The translations under genes were made by a program, and so were the position numbers. A DNA stretch of 64,000 nucleotides from Cruorifilaria tuberocauda (Eukaryota; Nematoda; Chromadorea; Rhabditida; Onchocercidae), in assembly GCA_013365365.1 (NCBI GenBank), contig JABVXU010000048.1:1-64000 (forward strand), read 5' to 3'. Shown here piece by piece: positions 25,349 to 36,157 of this stretch. The notes under the pieces are model-generated. The model searched no databases and was not told the origin of the DNA. It saw only the letters and a list, made by a program, of their open reading frames with translations. Each line of letters opens with the position of its first letter. Positions within the stretch are counted from its first letter, which is position 1.

Positions 25349-26687
25349 TTTCGAACAGGGTTTCTGGAATTTCGATAAATTATTGTGTTTGAATACTCTG
25401 ATATTGGAATGCAGTCAGAAAAAATAAAAGGAAACATCCAGTGGGAAGATAAATCTATGAAGGCATGGAAGCATTTCAATTATTTCAATTTAGAAAGACG
25501 TATCAGCATTTATTGCTATCATTCGTATCATTAAACAATGGTATCCCCTTCATTATTATACTCTGCGCAATTGAGATGTTTTCTTGATTTTGATGCTAAT
25601 ATCAGTTTGCAAACACTGCTTATTGCAACTGCAATTGTGTCATCAGTGCTCTCAGTAGCTTATCACCACAAGCAGCTTTCATAGATTAAATTTTGCTTAG
25701 ATAATAAATAAGATATCAATGATCTATCTCTCTTTATATCACTTTGAAATTGCTGTTCATCAGGATTACAGTGCTGCAATGAATAATTGCAATATATTCT
25801 TGCGAAATGCTCTTATTTTCTTTTTTTGATTTTCAGTAAATAAAGAACAAAGCTTAATTCTAATTTCTGCACTAAAAAACTGACAGTTCTGTCTGTCAGC
25901 GGCAAAAATTCTGATATTATTTTTTCTACCCAACTTCCAGTGTAGCATACGATGGATACATGAATTAACCTCATTAGCCAATTTCTGCACACTCGTACTG
26001 TGTTTATGGATTGAGATTAAATACCTTTTGTGCATAATTTGTTATTAATTTGATTACTCATTTGTTTGCCAATTCAACTACAACAAAAGAAAGTCGGTTC
26101 AAGTTAAACTAATTAACCGACGCTTTTCTTAGATAGAATTTTCCGTTCTAGTATCTTATTGATATACAGATCTTGCATACAATAATACAGCCTTCGTAAA
26201 AAAATACGTTAGAAGAATGAATTTTAGACTGAAGATCAGTCCACTAGATTCGATAAGCGAGAGTGCAAATCCACTAATTCACAGATTTTTTAAGATCGGA
26301 TCTTACCTTACCTTCATTTTTTACTCCAAAATATCTCTCACTTCTCGCAGCCAGTGGTTGCTGTTCCGCTTGATCAAGCCACTTCCTGCTTTTTCTCAAA
26401 GGTTAGTAATGAATTTTCCCACCATAGAAAATTTTATTATTACTAAATGCTATTGTCTCTAATTATTATTGGAAACTGAAAATATCTTTAATAGTAGTCA
26501 AGTTATTAGCTAAAAGTAGAGAGAAATAAATAATAGGAAGAATTATCCTATTAGGAATGATTATTATTTTCTTCGCTACAAAGTTTCAAACGGTACTAAT
26601 ACTGTTTGATAATTTCAATTGGTTTTCATAGATTCGTCGATGATAAAGTTTTCTGACAACAGACGAATTCTGTCGAACGTTTTTTAG
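25349..26687. other. Downstream of sugar transporter, no recognised gene
   Basis: Two open frames look somewhat coding-like: minus 26035-25766 (89 codons; includes NNIRIFAADRQNCQFFSAEIR) and plus 26217-26462 (81 codons). Neither has recognisable domains or convincing splice partners. Confidence 0.4.
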
Positions 26688-27075
26688 AATTTACTCTCCC
26701 ACTCGAAATAAATTTTGATGTTGAAGATTTTGGAAAAGTTGGCGAAAAAATTCCACCACTATTCAAAGAAATTCTGTATGGATTCTTTCAAATCTAATCT
26801 TCTGCTAAAACTCTTAATGTTCTCATTCGATTCTTTTCAAGTTTTTCTAAATTTAAGTCTTAAGGTATTTGATAAGTTTGTTGAATTATTTAAGGGCAAA
26901 AAGCATAGAATATCAAATGAATGCTTGGCTTACTCTAAGATTTTTAGCTAAATTAAAATTATCTCTGGAAAGATATGAGGAGATAAAGAAATTTCAAGTG
27001 ATGTTCCTGTGTTCACTAATTAATGAAAAAAGAAAATTACCGATTTCAGGTGACCAAGTGATAAGAATTATGTAA
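26688..27075 (+). pseudogene. Unrecognised coding-like relic with a stop and a frameshift
   Basis: After an acceptor-like cgttttttag a frame reads FTLPLEINFDVEDFGKVGEK and onward to TAA at 26795-26797, then continues in frame to about 26858. A +1 change then leads into an open frame ending at 27075 that reads EYQMNAWLTLRFLAKLKLS and LINEKRKLPISGDQVIRIM. The continuity of sense across the stop and the shift suggests a decayed gene, but the family is not recognised and chance is not excluded. Confidence 0.25.
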
Positions 27076-28172
27076 TTTAAGCTGTCACATGGTATCATTG
27101 AAATGTTTTAAACAATGCCTTCTCACTAATACATGCTTTTTCAAATAAGTTTCTTTAGCGTCTTTAGAGCGCTGCATATTGGCCAAAGCTTAACAGAGGA
27201 TGCTAAGTGATTATATCTTCAGTTCTGTGACTATATTACAAGGTAACCTCATCGTAAGATATTAAATGAGATAAAATTTTGCTTGAAATTTGAAATACGA
27301 ACACATCATTAATAAACAAAATCAAATTAATAGTAACGTAATAATTAAAACTAAGATGTGTGTACCTAACCATAAAATTATAGTTTCACATTTATGGTTA
27401 AATAAAAACAGGGTTGTAAGTTGCATGAGAAGTTATTAGCATATGATGTTACTAGGATAAATAAAAAAACAGAAATTCCTCACTTAGCTCTAGAATTTTG
27501 GAGGTTGGAAAATTATTGGGAATTGTGAAATCAGTCTCTCTTTGAAATATATCATCCGTTCAAGAAATTCGCAAATCTTAGTTTACAAAGATGAAAGTAT
27601 GGGTGTGTTCGTTAGAAGCACAGAGAAGGTTAACGCATACCCTCCGGTAATGTTACGAGTGATAAAACGACTAATAATAATTTATCAGTGACAAGCACGG
27701 CAGATGGAAATAGAAAAAGAAGAAACGACTCCGCAAAGAATCAATAAAGAAACTAACAATACTCAAAAGCTTTTTTCGTGCGGAATGCGATTCATTGATT
27801 TTACTTGAAATGAATGAGACACTCAAAAAAATCTTCATTAATTAGCTTTCTTCTTCACACTTAGGAAATACTTAATTCCATTCATCCAAATATTTTCAAA
27901 TGTTGGGTTTTTGTAATAAAATCAAAACTTTCTTACATTTCTTGGGTATTCAAGAAGTGATTGTATTTATATTTCTACCAATAGCTTATCCAAAATATCC
28001 ACATATATCCGTCCATCCACAGCGAGTAGTTTTAAAACTGACAGGGCGAAGTTAAAGCTTTTTTAATATTTTGTCTAGTCTTTTCATTAAGAAGTGGAAA
28101 AGTAAGTAAATTTATTTTAAATGCTTTAAAATTAAATTCCAAAAGAAAAGTAGATTATGAGGCAGACTATAT
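27076..28172. other. No recognised gene
   Basis: AT-rich. A plus-strand frame at about 27520-27810 has coding-like composition (DESMGVFVRSTEKVNAYPP; then ARQMEIEKEETTPQRINK) but is interrupted by TGA. Unsupported. Confidence 0.4.
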
Positions 28173-28853
28173 TTAATCTGTTTTATATAAGAGAATAGAA
28201 ATTCTAGAATAAATAAGATGTACGTAGAGAATGCATTCCACGTGTGAGCCAAAATTTCTTCCAACTATACAATGCCAACATGGTCCAGTGATTTCATCGA
28301 AGTGCTTCTTGATCGCTGAAGCAGCTTCATTTTCCGTTGAACATTGACTCAGTGATCGCTTCGCTACCTGAATTCATTTTTTTCCTGAGAATGGCTATTA
28401 AAAAATATAAAAAATAGAAAAATTCTTAATCGTTTCGTTAAATTTAGCATTGTTACTCAGGAAGATTACAGTTGACAAAGTAACTTTTATCAACGAAAAG
28501 ATTGTCACAGATTTTAATTTCAATTTAATTTTAATTTTAATTTTTTTAATTTAATTTAAATTTTAATTTCGTTAATTAGAAATATATCCATTACGTTCCT
28601 AGATTTTTTATGAGTTTATGAGAATTATAATCTACTATTATTAGCAAAACTTATCGAGATCGCTACATATAAGCATCATTGGAATTCAATTAATATCTTT
28701 CATCGTTTAACTTCAATTGACCTCTTTAACAACTTCCTGCAATTTTTCATCCAAATTTGTTGAACGTATAGTGATTTCCGGTGATCGAAATACTTTTGCC
28801 GAAACAGCATTGTGCCATCTGCGAGACTGTCGTCTAGGAAGGAAAACCATCAT
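28173..28853 (-). CDS. Divergent LC8-type dynein light chain
   Basis: Homologue of DYNLL/dlc proteins, small dimeric hubs that bind peptide motifs in dynein intermediate chain and many partners. Two minus-strand exons, 28853-28722 and 28367-28173, join in phase 0 to 108 aa. Exon 1 encodes a basic N-terminal extension (MMVFLPRRQSRRWHN) and ITIRSTNLDEKLQEVVKE, matching helix 1. Exon 2 carries AIKKHFDEITGPCWHCIVGRNFGSHV, the family hallmark (IKKEFDKKYxPTWHCIVGRNFGSYV). The end (ILYVHLIYSRISILLYKTD) matches FIYFYLGQVAILLFKSG, but the THETK turn between these strands is missing. The protein is about 20 residues longer at the N-terminus than LC8 and clearly diverged, resembling the fast-evolving nematode dlc paralogues. 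No single open frame exceeds 65 codons, so it is easily missed. An upstream start is possible, because the frame stays open for some codons before 28853. Confidence 0.8.
28503..28572. repeat. Low-complexity TTTAATTT tract in dynein light chain intron
   Basis: Imperfect iterations of ttaatttt / tttaattt over about 65 bases. Confidence 0.6.
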
Positions 28854-31432
28854 GTAATAGGCGATGGAGTTAAAATAAGATCTTAGCTAAGATTAATTAC
28901 AAATATTTTTTGCAGCATTCACTCCGCTCTCTACGCCTATTCTAAGAACATTCGTGCAATAATTCAGTGAGGAAGAAGATGATTATTCACCGGCTTTTCT
29001 TGCTAGTATTAAAAGTTATGTAATTCTGATTATTAAAAGTCTGAAAGAGTTAGATTACGATGTCTCATAGGTATGTTGATTGTTATAAAGTACGGAGACA
29101 ATTAACAATCGTGTTGTGTTTTCTTTTTGATATTTTGATTGTTTTTAACAGAGAAGTTTTTGTTTTTTAACAAATAAGAAATTGAAGCTCACTGGCATGT
29201 TTCACATTTCACTCAGCAAAAGTTTATTTTATTGATTGAAAATGAAACTCAAACTTCAGCTTGTTGAACATAATTTACGCGATATGTAAAACGAGTAATA
29301 TCGACAAATCGATGCTATTCAATTAATATTCATTGATGCGCGCAATTCCCATCTTATTCATCGCCATTTTTCATGCTTCATTTGATGAGAAGTAAATTGC
29401 CCAAACAATATTCCAAAATTATGGAAATTGAATATGAACCGTAAATTCGAGTGTAAATCACTGTAACTCGATTATGACAAGAAGGTAGTAGCAACAGGAT
29501 CGAGAATTTTGAAGAACAGATTTAAAAATTTGATGAATTCGACCGATGCGACTGCAAAATGTAATGAATTTATTTCGCTGAAGCCACACAGATTATTGTT
29601 AATGGAACCTCTTTCCAATAAACTGGATCAACAATACTTAATTATTGACATTTCACCGCTTAATTATCTTATTATTCCGCCTCATTCATAAACAGTTCAT
29701 TTCATTTGTCTTTGTCTTCAATGTGATTTCGAAATAATGTACTTTCATTCTATTATTTCATCCCTCAGGGCTATTTCTGTTTTATGTTTTCGTTAAACGC
29801 CATTACCGTAAATCATTCCTTTTAACATTTTGCCTATTTCTCTACAAACTTATGAGATTGAACTATTACTATTTCACTTGTTATAATAAATGAGAGTTAT
29901 TAATATTGTTCATATCAAGGGTTTTCAAAACAGCGAGATTAATCTCTCAAAGATTATAGAGCCAATAATTTATTTACCAAATTCAGGGAAGCTCCTTTTC
30001 AAATTTTCTTTTCTTCCTCTTGGTAAAATTCATGAGAATAATGATTCTTTTCATTTCTATCATGCTAATAATATTTCTCTAGTTATTAGAATAGCTTACT
30101 TTCTCTATCGACAGTCTGGTTTTAAATTACAGTCAAGTCTACTTATTGAACGTAAAGGGCAGGTGTGATTAAACAGTTAAAAGCTCAGAACTTGAAATAA
30201 ATCGATTTTCATGCCCAGCCGAATGAAACACAACGAGTAATTTTATTAGTCTGAATTAAATTTTTGATATAAAAGTTAAAAGATGTTTTGTTACTTATAA
30301 TCGATTACTAGATCTCACTATTGTAGTAGTAGCAAATCATAACAGTTGCTATTGAACCATTTAATCAGTAATAATATTAGCATCAAAATGTTACTCTTCT
30401 AGCAAATTAATAATAAAAATTGTAAAGCAGTGCTGTTTTTAAATTTGAACTGAAGATTTTAACCATTTTTTCCTCTATATTAAAGAGTACGCCTACGTTT
30501 TAGATAGGAAGACGATTTACTTATTTCGGACAGTACAAAAGTTATCGAAAACATTATAAAAATAATGAGGACTATCTTCGAGTCATTGAACAACATATGC
30601 AGGTCCAGGAATTCAGTAAAAGCAAAAAATTATGAAAAACAAGGAGATGGAGAAAGGAATAAGTCGTTTGGAACAAATGAATTAAATAAATAAATAATAC
30701 GGATACGAAATCAAATAATACGGAATTGAATAAATGCGGAGGACGTAATGCGAATGAAATTGAAGCGCCGTCTAGGACGGAATAATTCGACTCTTTACAA
30801 TGTCCATCAATTCTTCAAATATCAAAATTCATTTTCGATGGTTTAACAGAGAAATAGAAGTGAATAAAAGTCTCGCGTTCAGTTCACTTACCTAAATTCG
30901 AAATCACTTATCATAGATTTCAGAAGATTTTAAATATGATATACTTTTGTACCAAATTATTTCACTTATTCGCTCTGTACTACTAATTCTATCATTCCTG
31001 CGTTTATTTGTGTTGATTAGACAACCTGGACCAATGGAATGAATTAGGGGCACAACCACGAATGATACAATTTATAAAATGTAGCAGCAACATGAAGAAA
31101 GCTTGACGTCAATCGTCAAGAACAATATGTGACGTCTAGGAAATCATTTGCGCTATAACTATTGTTTTTTGAGTAGATCAAAGGTCAAAAAATGAAAATT
31201 TCAAACTTCTCTAAGAAGATATGATAACTGAACCATCATTAGATTCCAGTGGATTATTTTTCAAAAAAAATTTAGAATTTCTACTAATTATGCTTCTTCC
31301 AATTCATTCTTAATTAGTTTTTTATTATTATAGATTTTTTATCCATGAACTTAAGAAATCTTTTATGGAGCTTACATTGATTTTATATAGCACTGTATAG
31401 TGATACTCTTTCAGAAAAAGCAAAGAAAAAAT
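28854..31432. other. No recognised gene
   Basis: AT-rich. Frames 29509-29691 and 29890-30168 (+) are open but unrecognised. A plus-strand stretch at about 28915-29070 after tttttgcag reads coding-like but contains TAA. Two CRE-like octamers lie at 31104-31111 (TGACGTCA) and 31130-31137 (TGACGTCT). Confidence 0.45.
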
Positions 31433-32134
31433 TCAAGGCTGTATATCACAAGGGTTGAATGAAATGTTAAGAAGTTGCTGCTGAAGATGATGAATTATGC
31501 GGCGCATTTCTTCGATTGCACTAGCCTGCAAAACTCAACCACGAATAGTGCATTTTTTTCGAAAAATCGAAAAAAATTCTTCAACTTTAAGTGTTCAGCA
31601 CTTGAAAAAAAAGAAAAATTAGTAATTGTCTACACCTGTGATTTATATCAGGAAAATTGCTTTTTCTGAAAGAAAGTCTCAACGAAGTACAGAAACGAAT
31701 ATCGTTATTCCTTATGTGGCACTAATAGAGGGATTCTGCAATCTGCTTCATTGGTTTTGACTAATAGATTACTGGTTGCGTGAATATGTGAAATTTTTAT
31801 AAATTGTTAAGTTCAATGATAAGAATTGTTCTATTTATTCATTTGAAAACTATATATGAAATATCTAAGCTACTTTCAAATTTAATTGTACTTGTTGGAT
31901 AAAAACTGTGTTTTTAAAAATAAACTGTAAGATGATCGATACCTGCATTAGAATATGATTTTTAGCCAAGAGAAGAGTGGCAATCTTGGATAGTTTACGC
32001 ACTGATGTACCATTGGCATAGGGTAATATAACTCTTAAATCGTCAAATGCTTCATTAAGGTCATGCATACGGCAACGTTCGCGCAAATTGATGTTCAGTC
32101 GAGTTGTCTGATTCACCGATTGAATGGAAGACAT
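31433..32134 (-). CDS. Olig/BHLHE22-type bHLH transcription factor
   Basis: Nuclear DNA-binding protein of the bHLH Olig/Beta3 group, which in C. elegans is represented by hlh-17, hlh-31 and hlh-32 (glial and neuronal expression is known there). Exons 32134-31943 and 31525-31433 (minus) join in phase 0 to 94 aa. The bHLH domain fills residues 12-64: basic region [16 protein letters not shown] with the E-box-contacting Glu and Arg, helix 1 [13 protein letters not shown], loop [10 protein letters not shown], helix 2 [14 protein letters not shown]. These match the vertebrate LRLNINARERRRMHDLNDALDELR...[21 protein letters not shown] pattern. Exon 2 gives [19 protein letters not shown] and then stops. 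The protein is little more than the domain, as in the nematode paralogues. Start: Met 9 bases after a TTTAG acceptor (possible trans-splice site). Confidence 0.93.
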
Positions 32135-33307
32135 TTTCAGATTCTAAAGTACCTTTTATTATATACAATGGGATATCTCTCTAGGACACTTTCTATTTTT
32201 TGTTAAAGAAAAAAACTTACTTTCTTATGAATTATTTCTCAGCTTAATTCTTTGATTACCGTAATCCTCCGCTTAGATGAAGTGATGTCGGGAATGACTA
32301 CTCCAAACTGAGTGAAACGAAGCAAATCGAATATGACAACTTAATTATGGATATGAAGAAGGCGGAGATCTCTTCTCTTATCCATAATGACAGCATTCAA
32401 ATATGATTGGCATCTTTGCAAATGTCTCACAGTAAGCGAACGTCATATATTCAGTTGTTAAACGATGAAACATTTCAACATCCTTCCAAAAATGATAATT
32501 CGTTCTGTATAAGTTTATACTATCACATATGTAGTCTAAGCATACAGCTAGAAGTTTAAGTATTGAAATGTATTACTGCGCGGTACCAATCAAAACTGAA
32601 ATATAATACAACAGAATAGCAGATGGCTGGGCTGTGGTTTTTTTCTGGTGAATGCATTTATCCATTATTAAATTCAATTCAAAATGGAAAAAGTAATGAA
32701 ATTCTCCTGACCTATCAATAGATTTGAATTGCAATACAGAAGAACAGATATAATTAACACGTCTGGAAGCATCTTGAAAGTAAAACTAATTTCATCAAAT
32801 CAATGAACTGGAATGGAAAACAAGAGATTGAACCATGGATAATAATTAAAACAATGATTGATGAAAAATTCCTAATCCAAAATAAATCAGTGTATAGTAA
32901 GTAGATCAGTGCCAGAGAATTTCTTTGGCGTTTTCAGTTCACGGTAGCTTTTCACCAAAATTTCCTGTATAGCTGTCATACATCAAGACAACTCAACAAT
33001 CTGTCGATCGAATTACAAAAACACGCCGAGATATTTTACAGTCTCTTGTTGCACAATTTCGTCTTAAAACCGGACTTCGTTTTAAAGCTTGTGTCCACGA
33101 CACTTACGCACCCACACAATTCGATTCAAATTTCGGGTTCTTACAATTTGGCTGTTCAAAATGTAAAATTCCAAAATTCGAAATACCGCCTGCAGGTATA
33201 AACTTCGTATGTCGTCTTATACGCAATTTGAATTTTGTATTTTTACACTTCTGTTTTTATTAATGCGTTGATGGATTTGATTGTGTTGCAGGTAGCGTGT
33301 CTTGAGA
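32135..33307. other. Divergent intergenic region (bHLH / copper transporter)
   Basis: Probable shared upstream region of the minus-strand bHLH gene and the plus-strand copper transporter. No coding sequence recognised. A pyrimidine-AG site (gtgttgcag, ending 33291) precedes the transporter start. Confidence 0.5.
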
Positions 33308-35393
33308 ATGTTTATCAGTTATATAAATGGGGTGGTACGTTCGATATGTGGTAGAGAAACTAGCGGTGTGAGGAACGATTCGTTATGGACAATGATGAAT
33401 CTGAGCGACGAAAGGAATGATTCGTCATCGATGATGTTGTATCCGATGATTCTTCACTTCAGTAAACATGAAATCATCTTGTTCAACTTCTGGAAGACTG
33501 GAACAGTCCTTGGTTCGTCATTTATTATCGCCAGATCCATATCATAAATTTTTATGTTATTGTTATTTCGAATATTTTTCATCCTCGACTTCGTATGATT
33601 ATTATATGTCAGTAAGGTATGAAACTGTTATAAATTCATGATGATATCAAATATTTTGCTATTGTCATTTATACTGTATCGGCAAGATTTTAGAGGGCTT
33701 GTAAGAGTGTATGAATAAGGAACTCGTTAAAATCAAATAGTAAGCCTAAATTTTCCAATTCGGAAAAAAGCCTTCTTCCTTGGGTTACACAATGATAAAG
33801 TGGACCTTAATATTGAGTGCTTCGATAGCATCGAAGAATAATGTAGTGAGTTGGTGGCACTAGTTTTGCTGACGAAACTGCCAGACATCGGACTGCTACA
33901 TGAATAAGCAGCAGTCAATAGTCTTCATCTTCACTAAATATCAAAGCTTTGACAGTGGCATATCACATACTGCGAAGAGCTAATTTTCAGTTTTGTTGTT
34001 CTCGTCGTGTAATATCAGAATGTGATTTTCGTGTTAAGAAAAATTCAATAGCAGTTAAGCGAATACACTGCGCTATCATTTATGAAAAAGATTCAAGTTT
34101 TAAGTGCAATGAGAACATTTGGACTTGAATAAGGATGAATGAAACGAATGAAGATATTGTCAATAGGATGAAAGAACACATTAATTTCTCTGTGATAAGT
34201 TCATTAATGGAACTAAATTCTTTTACACTTCTTACTTCTATAAAATTTACTTTTCAGTATTTTCCAATTTCAGGTCTCTCCGCATCTGTCCTTATTGTTT
34301 TCTTATTAAGCATTTTATATGAAGCAATTAAAGGTACTTACTTCACATTTTCTCTCTTTAAGTAAATATGAGTAAACAATGCTAATTATTTTATGTCCGA
34401 GTATACATATTATATTTTTTTTTTAAGTAAAAGGAACCTTGACTTTGTTCACATATAAAAAATTCTCAAATTACTGAAAATCCTTAAAAAATCACTTATC
34501 TAATATACTTAATATTCCTCCTCATAGCTCTTCGCTTATATTTTGCTCGAAATCGTGCTGTTGAACGACGAAATCAACACATCCAGTCGAACATTGTTGT
34601 TCGAGAATCATCGGAACATGTCGATAACGTGAGCAGCGAAATGGCATCATATTCACCTATTTTCAGATTTAATGGGTAAGTTTATAATTGTCGGTTGTAG
34701 TAAAAAATGGGAAATTTATAGAAATGTTCGAAAATTGGCAAGGAAAATCAATTTCTTTTTTAAATTGAGTCAGATTTAAAGAACTATTCAACTGTAGATA
34801 GTTGAAGAAATAACGTAATCCTCACTTTCTGTTTGAATTTCAGATTTTTTAATGAACCATGAAACAACTTTCCATATTCATTTTGTAGCATTTGCTCTGT
34901 ATTTTAAAAATTGAAACTAGAAGTTAATTTATCACTTTCTTGACAAAGAAATTGAAATTTTTTAACACTTCTACTTTTTCCAAAGATGTGTTATATTTCT
35001 AAAGAAACAACATTTAAATCAAATTTTAGTTAATTTAATATGATGGATAACATATAAGGATAACGAGTAACTTTCTTCTACCGCATTTTCTGTTCCTTAC
35101 ATAACAAAAAAACCTTGTAATTGTAATTGAGCTTGTAATTTATTGCTGAAATTTTTTTTTGATAAGCATGAATAATTTGCAGACTTCGAGCGTTGAAACA
35201 ATTACTAACGTTTTATCGAATAGTTCAGTCATCATTATACTTTACACAGGTATTTTTGGCTTACACTTTAATGCTTATCGCAATGACTTTTAATGTTTGG
35301 ATAATACTTGGAATTGTAGTCGGCGAAGCGACTGGTTATTTCCTTTTTTCCGAAGAACCGACTTATGATGAAAACATTGGAACAAGTTGTTGA
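33308..35393 (+). CDS. CTR-family copper transporter (SLC31)
   Basis: Trimeric copper(I) importer of the plasma membrane or endosomes. Exons 33308-33512, 34274-34333, 34528-34675, 35183-35393; 207 aa, phases agree. The extracellular part has Met-rich SSMMLYPMILHF and then HEIILFNFWKT, typical of CTR proteins just before TM1 (SASVLIVFLLSILYEAIKG). A charged cytosolic loop (RNRAVERRNQ...SSEHVDN) follows. TM2 (QVFLAYTLMLIAMTFNVWIIL) holds the MxxxM filter (MLIAM) and TM3 (GIVVGEATGYFLF) the GxxxG packing motif. There is no C-terminal His-Cys-His; the tail ends in a Cys. The start at 33308 follows a possible trans-splice acceptor by 16 bases. Met 33392 or 33395 is an alternative that would give the shorter N-terminus usual in the family. 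Confidence 0.9.
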
Positions 35394-36157
35394 TGTTATC
35401 GGGGATTTTTCTTTCATTCATTTTTACTTACATTTAGTGAACTAAAGAGTTTCATATTTCACAGTAAATGAGAAATCGGTCCGTTCAGTTCTCACGTTCT
35501 TATCATTTTCAAAATTAGCAAATGTTGACCATTTCAAAAAATCGAAACATAATGTAAAATGTTTCTGCAACTTTAAACCGAACTGAACTCTTCTTTTGCT
35601 GCGGAAACATTTTACTATTTAACGATACAAATTCTATCACATTTGCAACTTAAATTTTTATGCTTTATGGTTCCATTCATTAACACTTTTCAGCTTTGCA
35701 ATTATCTGTTTTATTTTCTCTTTTTGTAAAGAGTATTTAGCTCGCTTTAAAGCTAGAAATTGTTATGTATTGAATTATGGGATACATTATTCTCAAAATC
35801 AAAGTGTCATTTTTAACTTTTACAAATAAACACTTTTTGATGATAATTTCAAATAGGGCTTTCAATCCATTATTTTTTCGTATTGTGCAATATTCAAATT
35901 TCGATGTGGCAAGTTTTTTCTCTAGTATCATCCAATTCGATTATATGTGTTCAATACATTTAAAATCTATGGATTATTTGATCGATCAATTACAAAATTT
36001 TATTGTTCATTTAACATGTTCTGATAAAAAAATTCGCGTTCTTTTCCACAAAGAAAAATTTACAACCTTTAAAATTGTAAAAAATTGAAAGTGAAAAATT
36101 AAAATAAACGAATTGATGACTTTTCTCTAGAAATATCTTAGTGAAATTCACAGAAAT
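35394..36157. other. Intergenic between convergent copper transporter and acid phosphatase genes
   Basis: 3' flanks only. The open frames 35737-35931 (-) and 35777-36088 (+) overlap each other and are Phe/Ile/Lys-rich, as expected by chance. Confidence 0.55.

Noticed and set aside
25766..26035. Minus-strand 89-codon frame
   Set aside because: Some coding-like composition, but no acceptor/donor partners, no homology that I recognise, and frames of this size occur by chance here.
27520..27810. Coding-like plus-strand frame with one TGA
   Set aside because: Same reasoning: one or two stops in about 90 codons is weak evidence without homology.
29509..30168. Two plus-strand frames of 60 and 92 codons
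   Set aside because: No recognisable motif, no splice structure linking them; left as non-coding.
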